A DNA stretch of 64,000 nt from Streptomyces sp. YIM 121038 (GCF_006088715.1 NZ_CP030771.1:7128001-7192000); one strand, 5' to 3'; numbered from the stretch's first letter, positions 51,355 to 60,454 are shown. Program-made: numbers and translations. The notes: a model not told the origin generated them from the sequence alone.

Positions 51355-52428
51355 TCAGTCGCCTCCTCCGCCTCCTCCTCCGCAGCCGCCCCCGCAGCCC
51401 GCCCCGCAGCCGCCTCCGCCGCAGCCGCTCCCGCCGCTGCCACAGCCGGAGCCGGAGCCGCCGCGGGTGTCGCTCTCGCCGTCGCGGTGCGCGGTGCCGC
51501 AGCTGGGGCCGCCGCAGCCGGTGCCGCCCGCGCACCAGGCGACGGGGGTGCCGGTCCACAGGCCGGTGGTCCCGGAGGGCGCGGGGGAGGCGGCGACGGG
51601 CACGGCGGGCGGATGGCCGACGCGCAGCCGCCGTGCCTGCGCGAGCTGTTTGCGCAGCTCGGTGTCCGCGACGCCGCGCAGGCCGCGCGCGGCGACCGCG
51701 TGCGCGGCCCCCCGCTCCTCCTTGCGGGTGCGGGCCCGGTGCAGGCGCAGCGCCACGCGGCCCCGCGCGGTCGCCCGGTCCCTGGCCGCCCGGGAGCAGA
51801 GCACCCCGACGGCGCCGCCGAGCAGCACCACGAGGACCACTTGGAGGTCCGAGTACGCGGAGTTGGACCTCCCGACCGAGGACGTCGCGGGGAGGACGAG
51901 GCCGAGCGGCACGCCCGCCGCGCACAGGACGAGATGCGCGGTGATCCGGCGCCGCCAGGGCCGCAGCGGGCCCGGCGGTGCCATCAGACCGCGGGCGGCG
52001 AGCCCGTCCCCGAGCCCCTGCACGGCCGGGGCGCGCATCACCGCGGCGCGCAGCCAGTGCAGGGCGCCGCTGGGCGCGGTGGCGTACGTGGCGAGCACCG
52101 CGGCCTCCACCGGGTGCCGGGCCGCGGCGCCCGGGGCGACACCGGCGAGGCCGGGGTGCGTGACCAGGAGGCGGCCGTCCTCGTGCAGGGCGGCGAGCGC
52201 GGCGTCGGCGGCCCGGCCGGGCCCGCCCGCGAGGAAGGCGGCCTCGTAGGCGTCGTCCAAGGAGCCGTGCGGCGGTTTCGCGCGGCCGTGCCCCGGGCGT
52301 CGCCGGGCCAGGAGGACCCCGGCGACGACGGCGGCGCACGAGGCGGCGACGAGCAGGAAGTAGCAGCCGGTCAGGGCTTCGGCGGCCGCGTCGGACAGGG
52401 CGGTCTGCGTCAGGTGGGTGCGGTGCAT
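51355..52428 (-). CDS. TIGR04222 domain membrane protein with Cys/Gly-rich C-terminal tail
   Basis: 357 aa. An N-terminal helix (CYFLLVAASCAAVVAGVLLA), the block YEAAFLAGGPGRAADAALAA and two more hydrophobic segments (about 200-255) are followed by a basic region. The final 60 residues hold eight cysteines, the last five within a nearly pure glycine context (GCGSGGSGCGGGGCGAGC). ATG 52428 has GAGGACC about 8 bases upstream. Its gene lies 41 bases after the DUF692 gene. Enzymes of the DUF692 superfamily modify peptide cysteines, so this tail is the obvious candidate substrate; alternatively it binds metal unmodified. Inference only. Confidence 0.84.
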   Translation of the reverse strand: MHRTHLTQTALSDAAAEALTGCYFLLVAASCAAVVAGVLLARRRPGHGRAKPPHGSLDDAYEAAFLAGGPGRAADAALAALHEDGRLLVTHPGLAGVAPGAAARHPVEAAVLATYATAPSGALHWLRAAVMRAPAVQGLGDGLAARGLMAPPGPLRPWRRRITAHLVLCAAGVPLGLVLPATSSVGRSNSAYSDLQVVLVVLLGGAVGVLCSRAARDRATARGRVALRLHRARTRKEERGAAHAVAARGLRGVADTELRKQLAQARRLRVGHPPAVPVAASPAPSGTTGLWTGTPVAWCAGGTGCGGPSCGTAHRDGESDTRGGSGSGCGSGGSGCGGGGCGAGCGGGCGGGGGGGD

Positions 52429-52469
52429 GGCTGGTCCTCGGGAGCGGTGGGTGCGGGCGGGGCGCCGCG

Positions 52470-53828
52470 TCAGCGGAGCGCCTGGCTCCGGCGCAGCGCG
52501 AGCCGCGCCGTGCGCAGCCAGCGCGTCACCGGGCGGCCCTCCAGCGGGCGCGGCCCCGAGCGGTCCAGCCACCAGTGGGTGAGGCGGCCGCGCGCCGCGG
52601 CGTCCTCGGGGCGGCCCGCGAGCAGCAGGTGCTCGGCGAAGGACAGCGCGTCGCGGCGGTAGCCCGCCGTCATCGGACGCCCGGCCGCGTAGGCGCGGAA
52701 CTCGCCGCGGTACGCGTCCCCGAGGATCTCCGGCAGCTCGGGCGCGACCTTCGCCACGACGTCCGCCCGCTTGGCGGCGAGCGCCCGGCCCTGCACGCGA
52801 AGCCGCGCCCGGTCGAAGCCCTCCGGCGCGGGCGTCCCCGCGACGAGCGCGGAAAGCAGCGACGCCTGCGCGAGGGCCACGCGCTCGCGGGCGGTGGCGA
52901 GGGCCCCGGCGTCCGGTACCTCGGCCGGGGCCTGCGGGGCCTGCGGCGCCTGCGGGGCCGCGCCGGTGCCGGGGAGGAGCCCGGCACCGGGGCTCCCGGA
53001 CCCCGCCGCCTTCGTCACCGTGGCCCGGATCGCGTCCAGTTCGCGCGCGAGCTCGCCCGGCGCGGGGAAGTTCTCGTCCCGCTCCAGGAGCACGCCCGGC
53101 GGGTCCGTGCGCGCGGCCAGGTCGGCGAGGACGTCGAGGACCGGCTGCGGCACGGGGTGCGCGTGGCTGTCGTGCCAGACGCCGTCCCGCTCGAAGCCGC
53201 CCGCCACGTGCACGTACGCGAGGGCCTCCAGGGGCAGCTCGGCCAGCGCCTCGGCGGGGTCCTCACCGCGGTTCACGTGGTTGGTGTGCAGGTTCGCCAC
53301 GTCGATGAGCAGCCGTACGCCGGTCCGCTCCACCAGCTCGTGGAGGAACTGCCCCTCCGTCATCTCCTCGCCCGGCCAGGAGACGAGGGCCGCGATGTTC
53401 TCCACGGCGAGCGGCACGGGCAGGGCGTCCTGCGCGATCCGCACGTTCTCGCACAGCACGGCGAGCGCGTCCCGGGTGCGCGGCACCGGCAGCAGGTGCC
53501 CCGCTTCGAGCCGCTGCGAGACGGTGAGCGGCCCCCCGGCCCGGACGAAGGCGATGTGCTCGGTGACGAGCGGCGCGCCCAGGGCCCCGGCGCGCTCCGC
53601 GAGCGCGGCGAGCCGCGCCTCGTCGGGCCGGTCGGCGCCGCCGAGCCCGAGCGAGACGCCGTGCGGCACGACCGTGACGCCGCGCTCGCGCAGCCGCGTC
53701 AGGGACGCGGGCAGATGCCCCGGGCAGACGTTCTCCGCCACGACCTCGACCCAGTCGACGCCGGGCATGCGCTCCACGGCCTCCGCTATCTCCGGCCGCC
53801 AGCCGATCCCCGTACCCAACCGCACCAT
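52470..53828 (-). CDS. DUF692 multinuclear-iron enzyme fused to a HvfC/BufC-like domain
   Basis: 452 aa. The N-terminal 290 residues are a DUF692 TIM barrel with metal ligands visible in [51 protein letters not shown] and LLERDENFP. Characterised relatives (MbnB, TglH, BufB) use two or three irons to oxidise cysteines in a peptide with a partner protein. A Pro/Gln/Ala linker (about 300-320) leads to a C-terminal domain whose [20 protein letters not shown] and [13 protein letters not shown] resemble the HvfC/BufC (DUF2063) recognition partner. GGGGGG lies 4 bases before ATG 53828. The operon places it directly before a Cys-rich protein. Confidence 0.85.
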   Translation of the reverse strand: MVRLGTGIGWRPEIAEAVERMPGVDWVEVVAENVCPGHLPASLTRLRERGVTVVPHGVSLGLGGADRPDEARLAALAERAGALGAPLVTEHIAFVRAGGPLTVSQRLEAGHLLPVPRTRDALAVLCENVRIAQDALPVPLAVENIAALVSWPGEEMTEGQFLHELVERTGVRLLIDVANLHTNHVNRGEDPAEALAELPLEALAYVHVAGGFERDGVWHDSHAHPVPQPVLDVLADLAARTDPPGVLLERDENFPAPGELARELDAIRATVTKAAGSGSPGAGLLPGTGAAPQAPQAPQAPAEVPDAGALATARERVALAQASLLSALVAGTPAPEGFDRARLRVQGRALAAKRADVVAKVAPELPEILGDAYRGEFRAYAAGRPMTAGYRRDALSFAEHLLLAGRPEDAAARGRLTHWWLDRSGPRPLEGRPVTRWLRTARLALRRSQALR

Positions 53829-53943
53829 GATTCCCCCCGTGTCCTTGGTCCTTCGCTCCGTGACGCGCCTTTGCATCCTCCTTCGACGCCGGAGTCATGA
53901 CCGCGACAGGGGTGCCCGAACCTTCTGATCAGCGGGTTCAGAG

Positions 53944-54726
53944 CTACATTTGAGGTTCGGGCCGGTCGGTGTTGACGGTGCCCGGGGCCCCGGGCGAGGG
54001 CCGTGAGGTGCCGGAGACGTCGCCGCTCGGACCGGCGGGGGCGGGCTCGGGGGGCGTGCCGCCGGGCGCCGGGGGACCGGTGGGGCTCGCGGTGGCGGTC
54101 GCGGCGTTGCCGCCCGCGATGGCGTCGAAGTCGACGAGGCCGGTGCCCTCCAGCATGGTGATGTGGTCCAGGACGGTCTGGTTGGCGTCCGAGGCGAGCT
54201 GGCGCACCAGCGAGTTGCGGGTGCTGTCCCGCACCTGGGCGATCAGGGCGAACACCTTGCCGTGCGCGACGCGCAGCAGGTTCGCGAACTTGCGCTGGTA
54301 CGTCTCGCCGCTCGCCGCGGTCAACTCCTTGAGCCAGCCCTGCTGTTGCTCGTTGGGCTGGTTGGGCAGCTCCACGTTCAGCTGCGCGGCGACCCCGCGC
54401 ACCCGCTGGTCGAGGTCGGTGTGCCCGACGATCAGATGGTCACCGGCCTCCTTGACGGCCTTGGTGGGCGCGCGCTCCACGGCCTGCTGCCCGGCCGGTA
54501 TCTCCCACAGCCCGGCGAGCCGCACCCGTACGAGGAAGTCCCGGTCGGTGGCCGACAGCGGGCCCCAACGCGTGGGCACGCTCCCGGCGTTGAGGTTCGC
54601 CTCGCCCGTGCCGGAGCGGTCGGCGTACGACCACACGGGGAACGCGAGCGCCCCCACGGTGACGACGAGGGCCGCGATGATCAGGGCCGTGCCGTTGATG
54701 TGCCTGATGGGCATGGTGCGCCGCAA
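53944..54726 (-). CDS. DUF4142 family protein, first gene of the DUF692 operon
   Basis: 260 aa. One membrane helix (TALIIAALVVTVGALAFPVW) is followed by the exported DUF4142 domain (DRDFLVRVRLAGLWEIPAGQ, VRGVAAQLNVELPNQPNEQQ, KFANLLRVAHGKVFALIAQV) and a Pro/Gly/Ser-rich tail. It is a close paralogue of the gene at 50341. TTG 54726 is preferred because GGGAGG lies 4 bases upstream; ATG 54714 is an alternative. The gap to the DUF692 gene is 115 bases. Confidence 0.8.
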   Translation of the reverse strand: MRRTMPIRHINGTALIIAALVVTVGALAFPVWSYADRSGTGEANLNAGSVPTRWGPLSATDRDFLVRVRLAGLWEIPAGQQAVERAPTKAVKEAGDHLIVGHTDLDQRVRGVAAQLNVELPNQPNEQQQGWLKELTAASGETYQRKFANLLRVAHGKVFALIAQVRDSTRNSLVRQLASDANQTVLDHITMLEGTGLVDFDAIAGGNAATATASPTGPPAPGGTPPEPAPAGPSGDVSGTSRPSPGAPGTVNTDRPEPQM

Positions 54727-54937
54727 GGTGCCTCCCGGGCCGCAACGGAACTGCTGACCAAGCCACTTGGTGGTACGGGAAGGTACGGGAGGGGTGGGCG
54801 GGGTGTTCACCCCTGCCGCCCGGCTGTGACGGGAGTCACGCGCCGCGTCCGTCCTCCGTGCCAGGGGCCCGGCGGGGCCCGCCGCCCGGCCGGGCGTCCC
54901 GCGGCGCCGGGCGGCCGGGCCGGGCCCCGCGTGCCGG

Positions 54938-55657
54938 TCAGGCGCCGCGCAGCGCGGGGTGGTCGGCGACCACCGTGCAGGAGCCGGGGGCGATCTCCGT
55001 GTAGCCCGCGTCCCGCACCACCGGGAGGCCGTTGGTGGTCAACTCCCGCCAGCGGGACGGCGGCGCGGTCCGCACCGCCAGGGGGAAACCGGCGTCCCGC
55101 CACGCCGCCCGGTCCGCCGCCGTCAGGTCCCACCAGGCGAGCTGCGCGCCGTGGCCGGCCTGCGCCATGGCCTTGCCCGCCGACATCGTCACCTCGGGGT
55201 TCAGCCAGAGCACCGGCGTGCCCGGCTCCGGGTCCAGGGGCGGCTCCGGGTCGTCCAGGTCCGTGCCCGACACCTGGAGGCGGGCCAGGTCCTTGGGCCA
55301 GCCGTCCAGGGGGACCGGCGGATAGACGCGGACCTCCGCCGTCTTGCCCGCGACCGTGATGCCGTCCAGGGCCTCCGCGCGGCGCCACTCCGCGCCCCGC
55401 GCCCTGCGCACCACCTTGCGGATGCGGGCGTCCTGCCAGTCCCGCATCGCCTCGGCCCACGCGCCCTCGCCGAGGGACCGCTCGTCGCTGAGGATCGTCA
55501 GGACCGCGCGCGCCGCCGTCTCCAGGGCGTCCGTACGCGCCGGGGGAGCCGCCCGCTCGATGCGCGCCACCAGGGGCAGCACGAACTGCGGCGCCAGGTC
55601 GCGCTCGCCGGGCTCGGCACGGAAGGGACTGTCGGCCTGGGGTTCGTAAGCACTCAC
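54938..55657 (-). CDS. PTH2-type peptidyl-tRNA hydrolase-like protein with N-terminal extension
   Basis: 239 aa. The C-terminal 100 residues carry the PTH2 signature VTMSAGKAMAQAGHGAQLA, where PTH2 enzymes keep the catalytic Lys and His, and GLPVVRDAGYTEIAPGS near the end. PTH2 frees tRNA from stalled peptidyl-tRNA, mostly in archaea and eukaryotes; bacteria normally use the unrelated Pth1. The first 135 residues are an extra helical domain of unknown role (LETAARAVLTILSDERS). GTG 55657 has no ribosome-binding site, so it may be leaderless. It diverges from an ABC transporter. Confidence 0.78.
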   Translation of the reverse strand: MSAYEPQADSPFRAEPGERDLAPQFVLPLVARIERAAPPARTDALETAARAVLTILSDERSLGEGAWAEAMRDWQDARIRKVVRRARGAEWRRAEALDGITVAGKTAEVRVYPPVPLDGWPKDLARLQVSGTDLDDPEPPLDPEPGTPVLWLNPEVTMSAGKAMAQAGHGAQLAWWDLTAADRAAWRDAGFPLAVRTAPPSRWRELTTNGLPVVRDAGYTEIAPGSCTVVADHPALRGA

Positions 55658-55717
55658 CGAACCAGTCTGCCAGGGACGCCCGAAAGGTCCCGGGGCCGGT
55701 GCGCGAGGATGGGGCGC

Positions 55718-56608
55718 ATGGGACGCACGGGGGGCATCGGCAGTGGATCCACGGACTTCGCGGTACGACTGGACGGCGCGGGCCGCCGCTACGGCCTGCG
55801 CGGCCCCTGGGTGCTGCGCGGCGTGACCCTCGGCGTGCGCGCCGGGACCCTGACCCGCGTCCAGGGCGCGAACGGCACCGGCAAGTCCACGCTCCTGCGG
55901 CTCCTCGCTCGCGTCGACGCCCCGACCGAGGGCCGCGTCCACGGCCGCCCCCGCACCGCCTACGTCCCCGAACGCTTCCCGGCCGCCCTGCCGTTCACCG
56001 CGGCGGGCTACCTCACGCACATGGGCCGCGTGCACGGCCTGAGCGGCGCGGCGGCGGCCCGGCGCGCGCACGCGTGGCTGGAGCGCTTCGACGCCGCGGG
56101 CCACGCGGGCACCCCCCTGACCGAACTGTCCAAGGGCGGCAGCCAGAAGGTCGCCGTCGCCCAGGCCCTGCTCGCGGAGCCCGGCCTGCTCGTCCTCGAC
56201 GAGGCGTGGACGGGCCTGGACGCCGCCGCCCGCGACGTCCTCGACCGCGCCGTCGCCGAGCACACGGCCGCCGGCGGCGCCGCCGTCTTCGTCGACCACG
56301 ACCCGCGACGGCTCGCGGGGCTGCCCGACGAGACGTACGAGACGACCGGCACGGGCGTGCACCGCCGCGCGGAGCGGCCCGCGCCCGACCCGGCGGCCGC
56401 GGGCCCCGCCGTGGTCATCGAGGTCCGCGGCCCGCGCGGCGCACCGCTGCCGCCCGGCCTCCCGGGGGCGGCCGCGGCGGGCCCGGAGCCGGACGTCCGC
56501 CGCCTGGTGGTCGCTCAGCCGCAGTCGGACCTGGTCCTGCGCACCTTGCTCACGGCGAGCCCGCCCTGGCACGTCATCGGCGTACGGGCGGCGGAGGAAC
56601 GGCGATGA
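55718..56608 (+). CDS. ABC transporter ATP-binding protein
   Basis: 296 aa. Walker A GANGTGKST, a variant signature LSKGGSQK, Walker B LLVLDEAWTGLD and a switch-region VFVDHDPRRLAG are all present in about the first 210 residues; the remaining 85 form an Ala/Pro/Gly-rich extension. The pattern matches exporter-type ATPases that pair with a small permease. ATG 55718 lies 9 bases after GAGG; the nearer ATG 55709 overlaps it. The 3' end overlaps the permease gene by 4 bp. Substrate unknown. Confidence 0.85.
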   Translation: MGRTGGIGSGSTDFAVRLDGAGRRYGLRGPWVLRGVTLGVRAGTLTRVQGANGTGKSTLLRLLARVDAPTEGRVHGRPRTAYVPERFPAALPFTAAGYLTHMGRVHGLSGAAAARRAHAWLERFDAAGHAGTPLTELSKGGSQKVAVAQALLAEPGLLVLDEAWTGLDAAARDVLDRAVAEHTAAGGAAVFVDHDPRRLAGLPDETYETTGTGVHRRAERPAPDPAAAGPAVVIEVRGPRGAPLPPGLPGAAAAGPEPDVRRLVVAQPQSDLVLRTLLTASPPWHVIGVRAAEERR

Positions 56609-57276
56609 CGGCGGCCCTGCTGCGGTACCAGACGGCCCTGCTCCTTCGCTCCCAGCGCTGGCTCGCGCCGGTCGTCCTCTACGCGGTGTTCCTCGCCGTC
56701 GGCGTCCAGGGCGGGCAGCCCGTGCTCGACTCGCTCGCGTACGCGGCGGCGGCCCTGCTGCCCGTGACGGCCTGGCTGGCGCGGATCTGCGTCACCAACG
56801 AACCGCCCGCCGCGCGCGGTTGCACGGCCGCCGCCGCGGGACCCGGCCGCGCGCACCTCGCCGCGCTGCTCACCGCCTTCCTGGCGGCGAGCGTCCTCGG
56901 GGCGGCCGCCGCCGCGGCCGTCGCCGTCATCAGCGACGCGGCGAGCACCGACCACCACACAGCCGTGGCGCGCGGGCCCGCCGCCGCGGCGGGGCTCCTT
57001 GCGATGCTGGTCAGCGCGCTGCTCGGCACGGCCGTCGGCGCCCTCACCAGCAGGCCGCTGCTGCGCTCGCCGGGGCGGTCGGTGCCCGCGCTCCTGCTGG
57101 CCGCGCTCCTGGCCCTGGTGACCACGGGATCGCCGGCCAAGGCGGTCCTCACCGACCTCACGCGCGGTTCGCGCGACGGCACGGTGCCGCTGCCGGTGGG
57201 GGCGCTCGCCGCCGCCCTCGCGACAGCCGCGGCGGCGGTGGCCCTCGCCTGCGGGGCCTGCGCGCGCCGGGAGTGA
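56605..57276 (+). CDS. ABC transporter permease
   Basis: 223 aa with about six Ala/Leu-rich membrane helices (for example APVVLYAVFLAVGV, LLTAFLAASVLGAAAAAAVA, PALLLAALLALVTTG). It has no extracellular domain of note. Coupled to the ATPase gene by ATGA, it should form a two-component exporter or membrane-repair type transporter. The sequence gives no hint of the substrate. Confidence 0.82.
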   Translation: MTAALLRYQTALLLRSQRWLAPVVLYAVFLAVGVQGGQPVLDSLAYAAAALLPVTAWLARICVTNEPPAARGCTAAAAGPGRAHLAALLTAFLAASVLGAAAAAAVAVISDAASTDHHTAVARGPAAAAGLLAMLVSALLGTAVGALTSRPLLRSPGRSVPALLLAALLALVTTGSPAKAVLTDLTRGSRDGTVPLPVGALAAALATAAAAVALACGACARRE

Positions 57277-57286
57277 GCCGGGCCGC

Positions 57287-58150
57287 TCAGCCGCCCCGGC
57301 TCCCGGCGCGGGCGGCCCCGATCTGCTCCGACACGCGGACCAGGCGGAAGCCGCGCGCGCGGAGCTCGGGGACGATGCGGTGGAGCGCGCGCTCCGTGGC
57401 CGGGGCCGCGCTGCGCGTGCAGTGCAGGACCACGACCGAGCCGGGGCGCACCTCCCGCAGGACCTGGCGCGCCACCGCGTCCGGGTCCGTCGCGAAGGCG
57501 TCGCCGCTCACCACGTCCCACTGCACCGCCGTGACCCCGGCCGGGGCCAGGGCGCGCAGCGCCGCGCGGTCGTAGCAGCCGCCGGGGAAGCGGAAGTACG
57601 GCACGGTCCGGGTGACGCCCGCCCGCCGGAAGGCGGCGAACGCGCGCTCCACGTCGGCGCGCACGCGGCCGCGGGGCAGCGTGGGCAGGCCGTAGCAGTC
57701 CGCCGTGAAGGCGTAGTGGCTGTAGGAGTGGTTGGCCACCTCGAAGAGCGGGTCCCGGCCGATGGACCGGGCCTGCGCCGGGTACTGCTCGGCCCAGCGG
57801 CCCGTCATGAAGAACGTCGCGGGGACCTTCAGGCGGCGCAGCGTCGCCACGAGCGCGGGGTTGTCGAACCGCTCGCCCCCGGTGGCGCGGGGCCCCTGGC
57901 CCGCGGTCATGTCGGCGTCGAAGGTGAGGGCCACGGCGGGCCGCGCGCGCTCGCCGGGCGCCCTGCTGAAGACCGGGGTCAGGCCTTGCGGGCCCGGGGC
58001 GAGGGTGGGCGGGGCCGTGCGGTGGGCGGGGGCGGCGGGCCGCTCGGGCCGGGGCGCGGATGCGGGGGTGCCGGGGGCGGTGCCACAGGCCGTGAGGGCG
58101 GCCGCGGCGAGGGTGAGGAGGGCGGTCCACTTCCGGGTACGAGTGATCAC
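57287..58150 (-). CDS. Polysaccharide deacetylase (NodB/CE4) lipoprotein
   Basis: 287 aa. Lipobox LTAC after a short signal, then a Pro/Ala linker of 50 residues. The NodB domain shows the first motif as LTFDADM (Asp pair kept, sequence shifted from the common TFDDGP), the zinc motif HSYSHYAF, RFPGGCYD, the WDVVSGDAF region and VVVLHCT with the final His. It would remove acetyl groups from peptidoglycan or another wall polymer. It is convergent with the ABC permease and not part of the exopolysaccharide operon, but could act on the same surface. Confidence 0.88.
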   Translation of the reverse strand: MITRTRKWTALLTLAAAALTACGTAPGTPASAPRPERPAAPAHRTAPPTLAPGPQGLTPVFSRAPGERARPAVALTFDADMTAGQGPRATGGERFDNPALVATLRRLKVPATFFMTGRWAEQYPAQARSIGRDPLFEVANHSYSHYAFTADCYGLPTLPRGRVRADVERAFAAFRRAGVTRTVPYFRFPGGCYDRAALRALAPAGVTAVQWDVVSGDAFATDPDAVARQVLREVRPGSVVVLHCTRSAAPATERALHRIVPELRARGFRLVRVSEQIGAARAGSRGG

Positions 58151-58299
58151 ACGTAGGACGGTATCGGCATACAAGCGGTAAATCGGGTAAGTGCGAGGTG
58201 TCGTCGCGGGGCCCGTTTGGCCTGGTGGACACGGTGTGGCATCGTCCTGAGGGCGTCCATCGGCGCCCAGGGGACCCCCGAGGAGTTGACGAGGCACCG

Positions 58300-59454
58300 A
58301 TGTCCGAGACGCCCGACATCAGCTGGACCGAGCCCGCCGGACCCGAGCCCGGGGCCGTCCGCGGCGCCCGCTGGCACTCCGAGAGCGGCGCGGCCGCCCC
58401 CAAAAGGGTGATCGTCGCGGACGACCGGATGAAGGCCGACAAGGCCTACCGCCTCGTCTGCGAGGGCACCGCGCTGCTGTGGCGCGGTGACTACCAGGGC
58501 GCGCGCCAGCTCCTGAAGGCGCTGGGACGGCGCCTGGACCGGCTCGCCCCGAAGCCGGGGTCGACCCCCGCGGAGACGTTCCACCGCCACCGCCAGTCCC
58601 GGGGCCACCGCGCCCGCGTGCTCGGCATGCTCCTCGTCGTCCTGGAGGAGGACCACGCGCTCGACCTGCGCCGCGCCCCCGACGTGCGCCAGGCCTGCGC
58701 GGAGGCCTACGGACCGGCCCAGGGGCGCACGGTCGTCTCGCTGCGCGAGCTGCTCGGTGTGATCGGCGCCCACGAGTGGCGCAAGAAGGGCGTGGAGATC
58801 CCGGCCGTCGGCGGCCGCATCCACCCCCACTACGGAGTGTTCTCGCCGGTCCGCGGCGAGTACGTCGACCTGGTGGCCACGGCCCCGCTGCCCGCCCCCG
58901 CCCTCCTCGCGACCGGCACCGCCCTCGACCTCGGCACCGGCACCGGCGTGCTGGCCGCCGTCCTCGCCCGCCGCGGCGTCGGCCGGGTCGTCGCCACCGA
59001 CAGCAGCCCCCGCGCCCTCGCCTGCGCCCGCGACAACGTGGAGCGGCTCGGCCTCACCGGCCGCGTCGAGGTCGTCGACGGCGACGCGCTGTACCCGCCA
59101 GAGCGCGCCGCGCTCGTCGTGTGCAATCCGCCCTGGCTCCCCGCCCGCCCCACCTCCGCCGTGGAACAGGGGGTGTACGACCCGGACAGCGCCATGCTGA
59201 AGGCGTTCCTCGCCGGGCTCGCCGCGCACCTGGAGCCCGCGGGCGAGGGCTGGCTGATCATCTCCGACCTGGCCGAGCACCTCGGCCTGCGCGGCCGCCA
59301 GGAGCTCCTGGACGCCTTCGCCGCGGCCGGGCTCCGCGTCGTCGACCGGCACGACGCCAGGCCCCGGCACCCGCGCGCCTCGGACCCGGGCGACCCGCTG
59401 CACACGGCCCGCGCCGCCGAGGTCACCTCGCTGTGGCGGCTCGCCCCCGCCTAG
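58300..59454 (+). CDS. SAM-dependent methyltransferase, HemK/PrmC-like
   Basis: 384 aa. SAM-binding LDLGTGTGVLAAVLARRG begins near residue 208; the catalytic motif NPPW in VVCNPPWLP marks enzymes that methylate amide or amino nitrogens, as in PrmC (Gln of release factors) and N6-adenine methyltransferases. The first 190 residues are a helical N-domain of uncertain role. ATG 58300 has GAGG 5 bases upstream. The target may be a protein glutamine or rRNA base; it cannot be fixed here. Confidence 0.83.
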   Translation: MSETPDISWTEPAGPEPGAVRGARWHSESGAAAPKRVIVADDRMKADKAYRLVCEGTALLWRGDYQGARQLLKALGRRLDRLAPKPGSTPAETFHRHRQSRGHRARVLGMLLVVLEEDHALDLRRAPDVRQACAEAYGPAQGRTVVSLRELLGVIGAHEWRKKGVEIPAVGGRIHPHYGVFSPVRGEYVDLVATAPLPAPALLATGTALDLGTGTGVLAAVLARRGVGRVVATDSSPRALACARDNVERLGLTGRVEVVDGDALYPPERAALVVCNPPWLPARPTSAVEQGVYDPDSAMLKAFLAGLAAHLEPAGEGWLIISDLAEHLGLRGRQELLDAFAAAGLRVVDRHDARPRHPRASDPGDPLHTARAAEVTSLWRLAPA

Positions 59455-59467
59455 GGCCCGCGCCCGG

Positions 59468-60385
59468 TCAGCCCTGGGCCAGCAGCTGCCCGCGGCACTC
59501 CGCCACGTCGAAGTCCGCCTTCGGGTACCGCGGGTCGAGCGTCTCCAGGTGCTCCAGGAGCAGCGTGCTGATCGCCCAGTTGCGGTACCACTTGCGGTCG
59601 GCGGGGATCAGGTACCAGGGGGCCGACGGCGTCGAGCAGCGCTCCAGGGCCAGCTCGTACGCCTCCTGGTACGCGGGCCACAGCGCGCGCTCGGCGATGT
59701 CGCCGGGGTTGAACTTCCAGTGCTTCTCGGGGTTGTCGAGCCGCTCCAGGAGGCGGCCGCGCTGCTCCTCGTAGGAGATGTGCAGGAAGCACTTCACGAC
59801 CGTCACGCCGTCGTCGGCGAGGGACTGCTCGAAGCGGTTGATCTGTCCGTAGCGGCGGCCGAGGACGCTGCGCGGCACCAGCTCGCGGACGCGGGCGATG
59901 AGGACGTCCTCGTAGTGCGAGCGGTCGAAGATGCCGATCTCGCCGGGGAGCGGCAGCGCCTGGGCGATCCGCCACAGGAACGGGTGGTTCAGCTCCTCGG
60001 GCGTCGGCGCCTTGAACGCCTTGATGCGGCAGCCGGACGGGTTGAACAGGCCGATGACGTGCTTGACGGTGCCGCCCTTGCCGCTGGTGTCCATCCCCTG
60101 GAGGACCAGCAGGAGGCGGCGCCGGTCCCCTTGCGTGCTGGCCGCGTACAGGCGCTCCTGGAGGTCCGCGAGCCGTTCACCCAGACGGGCGGTCGCGAGC
60201 AGCCCGTCCGCCTTGCCGGAGGGGCCTCCGGGCGTGGCCCGCGCGTCGTAGGAGGAGAGGTCGACCCGGTCGCCCTCGGGGATCCGCAGCAGGTCCGAGA
60301 GCCGGGGCGCGGCCTCCGGCCTGCCGGGCCCGTCGGCCTTCGCCGGTTTCTTCGGCTTCGTCGGCTTCCTGGACTTCGCCACCAC
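59468..60385 (-). CDS. ppk2: Polyphosphate kinase 2 family protein
   Basis: 305 aa. The P-loop is VLQGMDTSGKGGTVKHVIG and the Walker B FDRSHYEDVLIARVRELVP; FKAPTPEELNHPFLWR lies between. PPK2 enzymes transfer phosphate between polyphosphate and nucleotides, usually forming NDPs from NMPs or NTPs from NDPs. The N-terminal 25 residues are Lys/Pro-rich. Start GTG 60385 is preceded by GAAGGGG; GTG 60382 is equally possible. A terminator separates it from the PhoX-like gene. Confidence 0.92.
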   Translation of the reverse strand: MVAKSRKPTKPKKPAKADGPGRPEAAPRLSDLLRIPEGDRVDLSSYDARATPGGPSGKADGLLATARLGERLADLQERLYAASTQGDRRRLLLVLQGMDTSGKGGTVKHVIGLFNPSGCRIKAFKAPTPEELNHPFLWRIAQALPLPGEIGIFDRSHYEDVLIARVRELVPRSVLGRRYGQINRFEQSLADDGVTVVKCFLHISYEEQRGRLLERLDNPEKHWKFNPGDIAERALWPAYQEAYELALERCSTPSAPWYLIPADRKWYRNWAISTLLLEHLETLDPRYPKADFDVAECRGQLLAQG

Positions 60386-60394
60386 GCACCCCTT

Positions 60395-60433
60395 CCGCTT
60401 CCTCCCCCGATCCTGCGCCGGGGGAGGAAGCGG
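60395..60433 (-). terminator. Terminator after the PhoX-like gene
   Basis: A perfect 15-bp stem (60395-60409 with 60419-60433) and a 9-base loop, 21 bases after the minus-strand PhoX-like stop and just before the PPK2 start. Confidence 0.85.
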
Positions 60434-60454
60434 CGCTAGTCGTGCGGATCGGAG

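Noticed and set aside
57287..58150. Polysaccharide deacetylase as part of the exopolysaccharide operon
   Set aside because: It is 15 kb away in a separate transcription unit; a functional link is possible but not supported by position.
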